Source: Candidatus Coproplasma excrementavium (GTDB lineage: Bacteria > Bacillota > Clostridia > Christensenellales > Borkfalkiaceae). From it: a DNA stretch of 35,047 nt. Of this stretch, positions 9,485 to 16,752 are shown piece after piece. Below the pieces are notes generated by a model that saw only the letters and a list, made by a program, of their open reading frames with translations, had not been told where the DNA came from and ran no database searches. How positions within the stretch are numbered: position 1 is the stretch's first letter; each line of letters begins with the position of its first letter. The position numbers and the translations under genes are program-made. The stretch lies in contig DVMA01000094.1 in NCBI GenBank assembly GCA_018715195.1, forward strand, positions 1 to 35,047, given 5' to 3'.

Positions 9485-10198
9485 TTACTCATCCCTTACC
9501 GTTCTGATAAATTTTTTAAACGCCTCGGCAAAGCTCTTCTTCTGCGGACGGGATATCTGCAACTCCTCGTCGCCAACTTTTACCGTGTATCCGTCTATGT
9601 ACTTTACGCGCCGCAGATTTACAAGGTAACATCTGTTGCACAGCGCAAATCCCTTTCCGTCAAGCTCGCAGCTTACGTCCTTAAGCGTTCCGTACGACTG
9701 CACAGGCCCTTCCGTCGTATGAAAAATTATGTTGTGCGCACTGATTTCAACGTAATTTATTTCGTTGAGCGGCAGGCGCTTTGCGTTGCCCTTAAAGGTA
9801 ATCAGTATGGAATTTTCGCTCATTCTCCTACAATAGTTGACCACCTTGCGCATTTTCAGCGCAAAAGACTGGTATGAAAGCGGCTTTAAAATGTAGTCAA
9901 GCGCGTTCACCTCATATCCGTTTATGGCATAGCGGGCAAGATTGGTGACAAACACGAGCGCAACGGAATCATCCGCCTCACGCAGGCGATGCGCCGCACT
10001 CAGCCCGTTTATATAGGGCATTTCTATATCCATGAACACCAGGTCATACTGACAGCCGTACCCCGTTAAAAAGGACTCGGCGTCCTCAAAGCGGGTACAG
10101 TTGAACTGCAATCCGTTCTCCCTGCCGTATTTTTCAAGATATTCAGTCAGAACGTCGGCAGCCTCTTTTTCATCCTCCACTATCGCAACAAATAACAT
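9485..10198 (-). CDS. LytTR-family response regulator (AgrA-like)
   Basis: Response regulator, 237 aa from the preferred start. The receiver domain begins MLFVAIVEDE, with the acidic pair at residues 8-9, phospho-acceptor Asp57 in FMDIEMPY, and Lys105 in YILKPLSY. The C-terminal half (about 135-235) is a LytTR DNA-binding domain (motifs LPLNEINYVEI, CNRCYLVNLRRVKYIDGY). The start at 10198 is chosen because GAGGGGGGAG lies just upstream. An in-frame ATG nine codons earlier (10225) has no ribosome site. It precedes the sensor kinase in the operon. LytTR regulators usually bind pairs of ~9-bp direct repeats upstream of targets. No clear repeat of that kind was recognised here. Confidence 0.88.
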   Translation of the reverse strand: MLFVAIVEDEKEAADVLTEYLEKYGRENGLQFNCTRFEDAESFLTGYGCQYDLVFMDIEMPYINGLSAAHRLREADDSVALVFVTNLARYAINGYEVNALDYILKPLSYQSFALKMRKVVNYCRRMSENSILITFKGNAKRLPLNEINYVEISAHNIIFHTTEGPVQSYGTLKDVSCELDGKGFALCNRCYLVNLRRVKYIDGYTVKVGDEELQISRPQKKSFAEAFKKFIRTVRDE

Positions 10199-10262
10199 AT
10201 CTCCCCCCTCTACCATCTGCGGCATTTCTTATCGGCCGCGCCATTTTTCAAGTTGCGTATCT

Positions 10263-10291
10263 ACTATATCACGCAGATTTTTAAAAATCAA
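10263..10291 (-). promoter_or_regulatory. Promoter of the two-component operon
   Basis: On the minus strand TTGATT (10286-10291) is followed after 17 bases by TATAGT (10263-10268), with an extended -10 TGA. Predicted transcription start is near 10256, about 58 bases before the response-regulator start. Confidence 0.65.
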
Positions 10292-10580
10292 TAGTCTCTG
10301 CCTGTATGCCGCACACCCCTTTCGCGCGCAATACAAGTATATAATATGCTGCATTTTTTGCAAAAAAAATTTTTTTTGATTGTTGCAAAAATGGTCTTAT
10401 GAACAGCTGTCTGATACTCAACATGCGCATAAAATTATTTTTTTGCGTTTACTTTTATTGCAAATAATGACTGACATTAAGAACATTAGCAAATGATATT
10501 GCAATCATTCTGCAGAAAATATATTCACAAATTACATTTTCCGCTGTCCCAGCAAAAGTGCCTTTTCACTGCGCATCTTA

Positions 10581-10614
10581 AAAAAGCGGTGAAAAAAAGC
10601 CGCTGACCGCTTTT
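10581..10614 (-). terminator. Terminator of the candidate ncRNA
   Basis: On the minus strand AAAAGCGGT pairs with ACCGCTTTT (9 bp) and runs into further T residues. An alternative inner fold (AAAAGC/GCTTTT followed by TTT) is also possible. It lies between the structured region and the two-component promoter. Confidence 0.6.
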
Positions 10615-10720
10615 CGCATATCACCGACCTTAACCGTATTTAGCAACTTTGCATTGCTCTATGGTGGTTAGCCATTCTATTGTGGTGCCGACCGTTTAAC
10701 ACACTTCCATACTTCGACAT

Positions 10721-11063
10721 CGAAAATTGTACGTTTATAAAACCCGTCGCGGCACGTCTTAAAACACTCGATAACAACGGCTTTCCGCTTGAAAAACGGT
10801 ACTCTTATAATCGCAAAATAAATTTTGCGATTGCGATACCGGCAACTTTTGCTCAAATGCCGCTTCGCGCCGCTTGGCAAAAGTTTATGGAATCTTAAAA
10901 GCCTGTCATCGCGCGTCTTTTTCGGACAATGGGATATAACGGCTTTTTCGGAAAAATCGTATCACAAAAAAGCCCCTCATCGCCCGACGAAAAACGATAA
11001 CCAAACAAAGGCATTCGCGTTCAAAAATTTGTACGCTTATAAAGCCCTGTCTTGGCTCGTCTT
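10721..11063. repeat. Four degenerate direct repeats inside the ncRNA region
   Basis: Imperfect copies of an AAAGCCC-GTC-TCGC-CGTCTTT-like word occur at about 10721-10760, 10891-10920, 10965-10988 and 11021-11063 (plus strand). The first and last are the most alike, sharing AAAATT, GTACG, TTATAAA and CGTCTT in the same order and spacing. They may reflect repeated structural modules of the RNA. Confidence 0.45.
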
Positions 11064-11226
11064 TCAGACGGCTCGGGTGCAGCGCGTTCGCGCTGAAACA
11101 TTGCGGAAAGTATCACTCTCCGCGGCGCAATCCTATTATGCGCCACTCTCCCATAAGGGGAGTACGCCGTACTAATTTCAAAGCACGGCAAAAGAGTACA
11201 GACCATATCCCCGCCTGTACTCTCGC

Positions 11227-11255
11227 ATTATACCATATCAATTCCGTTTTGTCAA
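11227..11255 (-). promoter_or_regulatory. Consensus promoter of the candidate ncRNA
   Basis: On the minus strand TTGACA (11250-11255) and TATAAT (11227-11232) are both perfect and exactly 17 bases apart, with an extended -10 TGG. The predicted start is at 11220-11221, inside the first strand of the 5' hairpin. No open reading frame with a ribosome site follows, which is why a non-coding transcript is proposed. Confidence 0.75.
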
Positions 11256-11346
11256 TAAAATACAAACATTTGTTCACAATATTTTGTTTATTGTCTTACA
11301 ATACATTCAATTTACTAAAATAGTGAACCATATATTTTCACTCTTC

Positions 11347-11375
11347 TTGATTTTTTCTATGCTGAATGTTATAAT
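11347..11375 (+). promoter_or_regulatory. Promoter of the small lipoprotein gene
   Basis: TTGATT (11347-11352), 17 bases, then TATAAT (11370-11375) with an extended -10 TGT. The predicted start near 11382 leaves a leader of about 23 bases with AAGGA before the ATG at 11405. Confidence 0.7.
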
Positions 11376-11404
11376 ACAGTTAATTATTGAAGGAAAATTC
11401 TCGC

Positions 11405-12191
11405 ATGATTAAACAAGGTAAAGTCAAAAAATACAAATTTGCCGTAAAAGCATTTCCCATTTTTGCGTCAATCGTTATGATTGCGTCAATTACCATAATG
11501 ACGTCCGCATGTTCATTTTTGCCTAAATATAGTAATCCGGAAAGTATTGACATTGACGGCGAAACATATATGACCGGATTTTATGAGAATTTATGGGTGG
11601 AAGGCATTGTCTTTGGCGAGGACGATATCCCGGATTTTGAAACGAAATATCATATTTGGTGGAAAGTAGAAAATGCGCCGTTCGATATGTACTGCGCTCA
11701 AAATAAGGAAGCTCTGTGGTGGAATCCGACTATTTATTGTAAAAAAAAGTCAATTTGACACGGTAAAAAACTATTATGAGGACGCAGATAATTTTAATTA
11801 TTATGCGGGATTGTACGGCGACAGCAATAAAGACAGCCGCATTCTCTTGGACGGGAATCTGAATTATTCCTTTTTGGAAGAGGCGATTGTTTTGAATATG
11901 CAGATCAAGGCGAATTTAGAGAAAGGGTCTCTGACGGGCAAAGAAGATTTTTCTGATATAGAAGTTCATGTTCCTTCCGACGAAATTTTGCCGGTTCAAC
12001 CTGTCTTATATAGGATAAGCAAGGATGGCTTTTTTACAACCATTCAAAACAGTTGGATTGTAACAAAAAAAGAAATATATATAGAGGGTATGTACGACGG
12101 AGAAGCGGAACAAAGTTATACCGCCTATAAAATCAGTAGTGAATCAAATGAATACATCTTGAAATTGCTTTCTGAAAACGGCATAATATAA
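11405..12191 (+). pseudogene. Small lipoprotein gene with a frameshift at an A8 run
   Basis: A predicted secreted lipoprotein of unknown function, split over two frames. The first part (11405-11758) has a basic start, a hydrophobic stretch and a lipobox-like TSAC (Cys36), then a mature region with FYENLWVEGIVFGEDDIPDF. It stops shortly after eight A residues at 11741-11748. Removing one A gives a continuous 261-aa protein reading CKKSQFDTVKNYYEDADN, which continues in the other frame to 12191. The ATG at 11405 is preferred because AAGGA lies about ten bases upstream. A TTG at 11387 sits too near the predicted transcription start. The gene is AT-richer than its neighbours and has its own promoter and terminator, so it may be an acquired cassette. 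The shift could be a real mutation, transcriptional slippage or a sequencing/assembly error. Confidence 0.7.
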
Positions 12192-12290
12192 AGATACCAT
12201 ATAAGCCTATAGTGATTTGACTGCCGGCAAGAGTGGTGTATTTGTGTTTTTCTGATGAGCTGTTACTTCGCGATAGATATTTGATAACAG

Positions 12291-12332
12291 AAAAGAGAGC
12301 GAACTATCGTTTCCGATAGTTCGCTCTCTTTT
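12291..12332. terminator. Bidirectional terminator between convergent genes
   Basis: A 19-bp perfect stem (AAAAGAGAGCGAACTATCG against its complement, 4-base loop) is flanked by A and T runs on both sides. It serves the plus-strand lipoprotein gene and probably the minus-strand L15-like gene too. Confidence 0.85.
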
Positions 12333-12340
12333 CTCGCTTG

Positions 12341-12399
12341 AAAGTGCAATTCCTATTAAAATTTAATTTTAATTTTACTCCCTATGGGAATTGCGCTTT
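12341..12399. repeat. 59-bp imperfect palindrome with AT-rich core
   Basis: AAAGTGCAATTCC at 12341-12353 pairs with GGAATTGCGCTTT at 12387-12399 (13 bp, one G-U) around an AT-rich centre that can itself fold. It lies right beside a complete terminator, so it may be a second terminator for the minus-strand gene or a small mobile palindromic repeat. Confidence 0.5.
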
Positions 12400-12426
12400 T
12401 GGGCGCCCCTGTTTATCATTTACATT

Positions 12427-14175
12427 TTATTTTTTCTTTGTACGAATGGCGCGACCGCCCGTTAAAACTATCATTTTGACAGCTTCAAGCGAGAAGTCGT
12501 CCGCCACGACAACCAGCGGCTTGGAGAGCTTGCCGCGCGCAAGCACCTTTATGTAGGTGACGCTCTTTGCAACGAAAGGCACGCGTTTTTTGATTTCGTC
12601 AAGCGTTACTCTTTCGCCCTCTTCAAAGAACTGACCGAGCGTGTCTATGTTGATTACGCCCGACTTTGACTTATCGGAGAGCTCTTCGCCCTGCTGAACG
12701 CGCAGTTTTGCCTTGTCGTCCGCCATAAGCGAACCGACATCTGCCGCGCTGACCTCTTCAAGCTCGTCTTCGTCATCGTCGTCGAAGTCCTCGCCTTCAA
12801 AGTCGTCGTCATCTTCAAATTCTTCTTCAACGACGGGTGCCTGGCCTTCCGCCTCGGCGGGAAGCGCAACCTCTTCGTAGCTTACTATCTTGATAAGTCC
12901 CCTTTCGACAAGCGGCTGAGTTTCCTCATAGGGGATATCGGAGAAGTCCTCTTCCGTATGGTCGGAATGTTCAGCGCCGTCAAACAATTTGGCTATAAGC
13001 TCCTTTGCGTAGCGGCAACGTCTGTCGTTTTTGATGCGGTACAACAGCGGAGTATTGGCAAACTTTGCGTAGCGGGACATATCGTCCACTATGTACTTGC
13101 TCTCCGCATAGTCGGCGGGATTGAGCGCCAGACAGAGGCAGAGCGTCTTGCCGCGGATGACGAATTTAGCCACCGACGGTCTGCCGTAACGGAATGATTC
13201 GTGCCTCCAGCTTACGCGGGGAACGACCTTTTTATATGCGAGCAACGCATTTTTAAGCTCGGAATAGTAACGCTTTACCTTTTCTTCCGACTGAATGAGC
13301 TTTGCGGAAAAGCTGCGGTTGTAGCGGTACCTTATGAACATTCCAGGGTGAGGCTTTATGAAAGTTACGTGCCCCTGGTCGGCCTGTCTTTCAAGCTCGG
13401 CACGCTGTTCTTCTGAAAGTTGGCTTGCCGAATTCTGCGCGGGCGCAGACTCATTTTTCTGCTCTGACGGCTGTTCGGCAGCAATTACCGTCTGCGACTG
13501 CTGCGATTTTTCAGCCTTTTCAGATTCGGGCATTGTTGTTTCGGGTTTCTGCTCTTCAGCGGGCACATCTTCTGCCTTTTCGGGTTCGGCAGACTGCGCC
13601 GCAGTTTCAGCAGTCTGAACTGACTGTTCTTCTGAAGTTTCCGCTTTTCCAGATACTGCCTCTTCAGCAGGTTGTGAGTCCTTAACGGCGGGCTGCTGCT
13701 CTTGCTCCGTAACCTCGCTTACCTCCGACTGTGCGGCAGATTGCCCTGCGACTATTGCCGATTCAACGGGTTGTCCATCAGTTTCTGAGGACATTGCCGC
13801 AGTTTCAACGGGTTGCGTTGCGGGTTCGGCTGATTGCTCATTGGTTTCGGCAGATACAGCCATAGCCACAGATTCAGCGGGCTGCGTTGCGGGTTCGGCA
13901 AGATCCTCGGCCGAGGAAGCCACCTGCTTTTCAGATTCAGCGACGACGGGAACGTCGGGTAATTCTTGTTCAGCCTTTGCGATATCGGCAAGCCCCTCGC
14001 TTTCGCGCAGAGCGCGGCGGCGGGCCCTTTCCTTACGGATACGGGCGGAGCAGACGATTATTACGATGAGCGCAACAACTACGACTACCGCGCCTGCAAC
14101 TATGAGAACCGTGGAAAGGTTTGCCTTTAAAAACGCAAGGGCGTCAGATAAAACCGAGAGTAATGAATTTTTCAT
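12427..14175 (-). CDS. Membrane-anchored low-complexity protein with ribosomal L15-like C-terminal domain
   Basis: 582 aa; function unknown. An N-terminal membrane helix (about residues 16-42) is followed by a basic stretch, then roughly 200 residues of Ala/Glu/Ser/Gln/Pro-rich low complexity with imperfect SAEPATQPVE-type repeats. A globular region follows (about 275-410; HPGMFIRYRYNRSF, VPRVSWRHESFRYGRPSV) of a kind seen in clostridial hypothetical proteins. After a very acidic stretch (FEDDDDFEGEDFDDDDEDE), the last 75 residues or so (INIDTLGQFFEEGERVT, IKVLARGKLSKPLVVVADDF, EAVKMIVLTGGRAI) match the pattern of the uL15 C-terminal domain. Ordinary rplO is not anchored or fused like this. 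The ATG at 14175 is chosen over a GTG at 14199 that abuts GGGGG. The chosen start sits behind a hairpin that brings GGGGG to a usable distance. Confidence 0.7.
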   Translation of the reverse strand: MKNSLLSVLSDALAFLKANLSTVLIVAGAVVVVVALIVIIVCSARIRKERARRRALRESEGLADIAKAEQELPDVPVVAESEKQVASSAEDLAEPATQPAESVAMAVSAETNEQSAEPATQPVETAAMSSETDGQPVESAIVAGQSAAQSEVSEVTEQEQQPAVKDSQPAEEAVSGKAETSEEQSVQTAETAAQSAEPEKAEDVPAEEQKPETTMPESEKAEKSQQSQTVIAAEQPSEQKNESAPAQNSASQLSEEQRAELERQADQGHVTFIKPHPGMFIRYRYNRSFSAKLIQSEEKVKRYYSELKNALLAYKKVVPRVSWRHESFRYGRPSVAKFVIRGKTLCLCLALNPADYAESKYIVDDMSRYAKFANTPLLYRIKNDRRCRYAKELIAKLFDGAEHSDHTEEDFSDIPYEETQPLVERGLIKIVSYEEVALPAEAEGQAPVVEEEFEDDDDFEGEDFDDDDEDELEEVSAADVGSLMADDKAKLRVQQGEELSDKSKSGVINIDTLGQFFEEGERVTLDEIKKRVPFVAKSVTYIKVLARGKLSKPLVVVADDFSLEAVKMIVLTGGRAIRTKKK

Positions 14176-14205
14176 GACACCGTGCCAAAAAAATGGCACA
14201 CCCCC
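14176..14205 (-). promoter_or_regulatory. Hairpin between ribosome site and start codon
   Basis: On the minus strand GGGGG (14201-14205) is separated from the ATG at 14175 by 25 bases, 18 of which form a GTGCCA/TGGCAC hairpin with a T6 loop (14182-14199). With the hairpin folded, about seven bases remain between the ribosome site and the ATG. Structured spacing of this kind could tune translation. Confidence 0.45.
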
Positions 14206-14466
14206 TTTTTTTATTTTTATGTGACAAAAAAATTATATTAAAAATTATTTTTAATTATTTTGCCGCACGACTTTCTTGCTATCACATTATACATTAGATT
14301 ATACATATGTTGGGGTCATTTGTCAATAGCATATTAGAAAAACATATAGATGGTCAACTTTTTTCAGCGGCACTTATTTTTTAATTTTTTTGCTTTTTTA
14401 ATTAAAATAAATAATTTTTTAATTGATTTTACCTTATTTTTAATTATTTTCCGACAAAATAAAAAA
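14200..14466. other. AT-rich intergenic stretch
   Basis: Very AT-rich spacer holding the promoter and leader of the L15-like-domain gene. Poly-A/T runs lie between 14380 and 14465. No further gene or RNA was recognised. Confidence 0.6.
14298..14326 (-). promoter_or_regulatory. Consensus promoter of the L15-like-domain gene
   Basis: On the minus strand TTGACA (14321-14326) and TATAAT (14298-14303) are both perfect and 17 bases apart. The predicted start near 14291 gives a leader of about 115 bases, AT-rich, ending in the hairpin next to the start codon. Confidence 0.8.
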
Positions 14467-14500
14467 TAAGCGGCACAGAAATTTTCTGCACCGCTTAACC
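14467..14500 (-). terminator. Terminator of rplI
   Basis: On the minus strand TAAGCGGTGCAGAAA pairs with TTTCTGTGCCGCTTA (15 bp with two G-U) and is followed by TTTTTTATTTT. Confidence 0.85.
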
Positions 14501-14518
14501 TTTACATGTATTGATATT

Positions 14519-14968
14519 TCAGCCTGAAATGGCCTCTACCTTTACGCCTATCTTGACGCTTACGCCCTCAAACAGTCGGAGTTCCACCTCGTACTCACCC
14601 GCTTCGCGCAGAGGCGAGGAGAGAACAATCTTCTTTTTGTCCACGGTATAGCCGCCTTCTGCAAGCGCCGCGGAGATATCTGCCGCGGTTACCGAGCCAA
14701 ACAGTCTGCCGCCCGCGCCCGCCTTTACCTTTACCGTAAACTTTTTGCCCTTCAGCGTTGCGGCAACTTCGCGCGCGGCTTTGAGCTCTTCCGCCTTGTG
14801 GAAGTCGGCCGCCGCCTTTTTCTGAGCTATATCGTTAATTTTTACGGCGGTAGCCACCTCGGCATAGCCGCCCTTTATGAGATAGTTGCGGGCATAGCTG
14901 TCGGAAACGTCAACCACGTCGCCCTTTTTGCCCTGACCTTTTACATCTTTCAACAGTATAACGCGCAT
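14519..14968 (-). CDS. rplI: 50S ribosomal protein bL9
   Basis: 149 aa, the usual bL9 length. The N-terminal RNA-binding domain carries [17 protein letters not shown] and the signature [19 protein letters not shown]. The central helix is followed by the C-terminal domain with [17 protein letters not shown]. bL9 binds domain V of 23S rRNA at the base of the L1 stalk and helps keep reading frame. It is transcribed alone from its own strong promoter to its own terminator. In many Bacillota rplI sits with dhh/dnaB genes, but those are not here. Confidence 0.96.
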   Translation of the reverse strand: MRVILLKDVKGQGKKGDVVDVSDSYARNYLIKGGYAEVATAVKINDIAQKKAAADFHKAEELKAAREVAATLKGKKFTVKVKAGAGGRLFGSVTAADISAALAEGGYTVDKKKIVLSSPLREAGEYEVELRLFEGVSVKIGVKVEAISG

Positions 14969-15024
14969 ATATGCACCCCTTTAAGCCGTGCGACAACTTT
15001 TGCGCACGTTTTTTCTTTTACATA

Positions 15025-15053
15025 ATTATAAGGTGTTTTTGCGTTTTTGTCAA
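15025..15053 (-). promoter_or_regulatory. Consensus promoter of rplI
   Basis: On the minus strand TTGACA (15048-15053) and TATAAT (15025-15030) are perfect hexamers 17 bases apart, starting transcription near 15018, about 50 bases before the rplI ATG. Confidence 0.85.
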
Positions 15054-15137
15054 CATAGGGCGGGGCAAACGGCGCTAAATATATGCCTTTCACGCGCGCA
15101 GAGAGCAGAATATTGCAGACTTTTTGATGCCGCGCCG

Positions 15138-15143
15138 TATAAT
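15138..15143 (+). promoter_or_regulatory. Probable -10 element of the DUF1540 gene
   Basis: TATAAT lies about 70 bases before the start codon. The -35 is unclear (TTGCAG at 19 bases), so the promoter is only partly supported. Confidence 0.4.
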
Positions 15144-15211
15144 ATCCGCGCAAATGGTGCAACATATAACTATGAACGGGCGGAAAGCCGCCCTCTTTAA
15201 GGAGGTTATTT

Positions 15212-15361
15212 ATGGAAAACATCAACAAGGGCGTAAAGTGCGAAGTAAAGAACTGCAAGTTTAACGAGGGCGGCATGAACTGCACGCTCAACAAGATTCA
15301 GGTAGGTTGCGGCGACGAACAGTGCACCTGCTGCGAAAGCTATGTAGAAAAGAAGCACTGA
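15212..15361 (+). CDS. DUF1540 cysteine-rich peptide
   Basis: 49-aa protein beginning MENINKGVKCEVKNCKFN. The eight cysteines are arranged as in DUF1540 proteins (CEVKNC, GGMNCTLNKIQVGC, QCTCCESY). The family is widespread in Clostridia and Bacilli, usually 45-120 aa, presumably metal binding, with no established function. The start is fixed by a full AAGGAGG seven bases upstream. It is a single-gene unit with its own terminator, convergent with the CvpA-like gene. Confidence 0.9.
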   Translation: MENINKGVKCEVKNCKFNEGGMNCTLNKIQVGCGDEQCTCCESYVEKKH

Positions 15362-15373
15362 AAATTGCGGTTC

Positions 15374-15403
15374 GCCGTCCGCGTATGCGGACGGCCTTTT
15401 TTT
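15374..15403 (+). terminator. Terminator of the DUF1540 gene
   Basis: GCCGTCCGC and GCGGACGGC form a 9-bp stem with a GTAT loop, followed by C and T7. Confidence 0.92.
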
Positions 15404-15411
15404 GCAAGCAA

Positions 15412-15437
15412 AAGGCCCGCCGTATACGGCGGGCCTT
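15412..15437 (-). terminator. Terminator of the CvpA-like gene
   Basis: AAGGCCCGCCG/CGGCGGGCCTT is an 11-bp perfect stem just past the minus-strand gene, running into TTTTGC on that strand. The T-tract is short. Confidence 0.75.
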
Positions 15438-15450
15438 ACTATGTATTTTT

Positions 15451-16692
15451 TTAAGCGAACCAGCCGCGCACGGGCAGTTTTGCAATGAATTCCAGTCCGT
15501 TGAGCGGGTTGTTTGTATAGAACACCGAGGCTATCGCCGCAGGCTTTACAATGCCCTTGGACGAGGTGTAGTACATATAGCTGTTGAACGTTTCCATGAA
15601 GGGAAGGTCCTGCATTGTCCAGAGAATTGCGCCGACAAACAGCATAACCGCGCCCGCTATTGCAAAGGCAACTATCGCGCCGAACACGCCGTCCACTACG
15701 CCGAAGGTCTTGCCCTCCCTTGCTCTGCCGATTATGCCCGCAACGACTATGCCGACTATGAGCAGAACAATAAACAGTACAAGGAACATTGCCGTGCCGA
15801 GTACGCCCTGCGCTATCATAAGCGCGGTTATGGGTTCTTTGGCGATGCCGAAACTGTTCACCGTATCGGCAATCTTCTGCGCGATGTCCTTTAAAGCGCC
15901 GTCGGCAAGGCTCTGCGCGGTGGCGATGAACGGGTCAGCGTTGAAGAACAGACCGTATGATATGTACGCTGCGCCGCATATGAGCGCAAGCACCGCGAGC
16001 ACCCACGCCACGCTGGCTATGCCCGAACGGAAGCCGCAACGTATGGCAAAGAAGAGTATGCCGATTACGAACGCATCCATAACGAATTTGGAAATAAATT
16101 TCCAAAGTCCGCTTGAATATATTGAATTTACGAAGTCGTTTACGGCGGCGAAATTCTGGTTTTTGACGGTATTGAGCTGGCTGAACTGATATACGACCAG
16201 CAGTATAACCGCAATGAGCCCGAATACAACCACAGCCTTTATCATGAGCGTTACCGCGCCGCAGATTCTGTCCGCAACGCCCGCTCCGCCGCGCTTTTCC
16301 TTGAACTTGCGCTTGGTGAGCTGTCTGTACGCCTTTTTATCGCCGCTTTCGATTGCATCGAGAATCTGCAGAGTGTTCTCCTCGCGGTCGCCGTACTGTT
16401 CGTAATACGAGCGCTTCTGCGCGGCGACTATGCCCTTTTTAAGCAGTGCCTTGCCGCGCGAAGAAAGTATTGCGAATACGAGTATGAACACCACCGCCGT
16501 GCCTATTTTGAGCACCGCGGCCACCCAGCCTTTCATTCCCGAAAGGTCGGCAAGCGAATAGATAAGCACCGATAAAATCACCGCGAACAGATATTCGGTG
16601 GCCCACGTCTTTGTTTTGGTGAAGCCCTTTACGAAACCCACCACAAAGGCGATTACCAGTATGACCGCCGCGGCTATGATTGCATATATCAT
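15451..16692 (-). CDS. CvpA-like multi-pass membrane protein
   Basis: 413 aa with about eight membrane helices and a basic cytoplasmic loop (about residues 85-140, KRSYYEQYGDREENT to KEKRGG). The N-terminal part (AFVVGFVKGFTKTKTW) and the C-terminal part (IGRAREGKTFGVVDGVFGAIVAFAIAGAVM) resemble the CvpA/colicin V production family, whose small members have four helices. This protein looks like an enlarged version. The molecular role of the family is poorly defined (envelope homeostasis). The start is supported by GGGGAGGAG. It lies downstream of glnS on the same strand. Confidence 0.6.
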   Translation of the reverse strand: MIYAIIAAAVILVIAFVVGFVKGFTKTKTWATEYLFAVILSVLIYSLADLSGMKGWVAAVLKIGTAVVFILVFAILSSRGKALLKKGIVAAQKRSYYEQYGDREENTLQILDAIESGDKKAYRQLTKRKFKEKRGGAGVADRICGAVTLMIKAVVVFGLIAVILLVVYQFSQLNTVKNQNFAAVNDFVNSIYSSGLWKFISKFVMDAFVIGILFFAIRCGFRSGIASVAWVLAVLALICGAAYISYGLFFNADPFIATAQSLADGALKDIAQKIADTVNSFGIAKEPITALMIAQGVLGTAMFLVLFIVLLIVGIVVAGIIGRAREGKTFGVVDGVFGAIVAFAIAGAVMLFVGAILWTMQDLPFMETFNSYMYYTSSKGIVKPAAIASVFYTNNPLNGLEFIAKLPVRGWFA

Positions 16693-16752
16693 AAAACTCC
16701 TCCCCGCCCGACTCGCGTCGGGGGTCTTTATGCGGCCGCGCGCACGCGGCCT

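Larger units (their letters stand above)
10578..11221 (-). ncRNA. Candidate large (~640 nt) structured non-coding RNA
   Basis: This stretch has no convincing gene on either strand but is packed with local hairpins between a consensus minus-strand promoter and a terminator. Stems seen, as plus-strand positions from the 5' end of the RNA: 11193-11223 (AGAGTACAG/CTGTACTCT), 11161-11173, 11148-11162, 11124-11144 (GGCGCA/TGCGCC), 11103-11123 (9 bp with a G-U), 11080-11095 (CAGCGCG/CGCGCTG), 11058-11070, 10844-10885 (AACTTTTGC/GCAAAAGTT), 10809-10832 (11-bp perfect stem), 10661-10675, and nested stems within 10630-10670. The 5' half is almost continuous stems, like other large ornate bacterial RNAs. 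It lacks the diagnostic motifs of RNase P, tmRNA, SRP and 6S RNA known to me. Membership in ROOL, GOLLD, OLE or another known class could not be tested. It lies upstream of, and on the same strand as, the AgrCA-like operon. Confidence 0.6.

Noticed and set aside
10825-11175. 116-codon plus-strand frame in the structured RNA region, and short minus-strand frames at 10677-10880 and 11021-11206
   Set aside because: No ribosome site, no domain, and the sequence is dominated by inverted repeats. The promoter evidence points to a minus-strand RNA.
10578-11221. Assigning the structured RNA to RNase P, tmRNA, SRP RNA or 6S RNA
   Set aside because: Diagnostic motifs (GAGGAAAGTCC of RNase P, a tag frame and paired tRNA-like ends of tmRNA, the SRP GNAR loop, a single long 6S hairpin) were not seen. 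The 5' end pairs locally, not with the 3' end.
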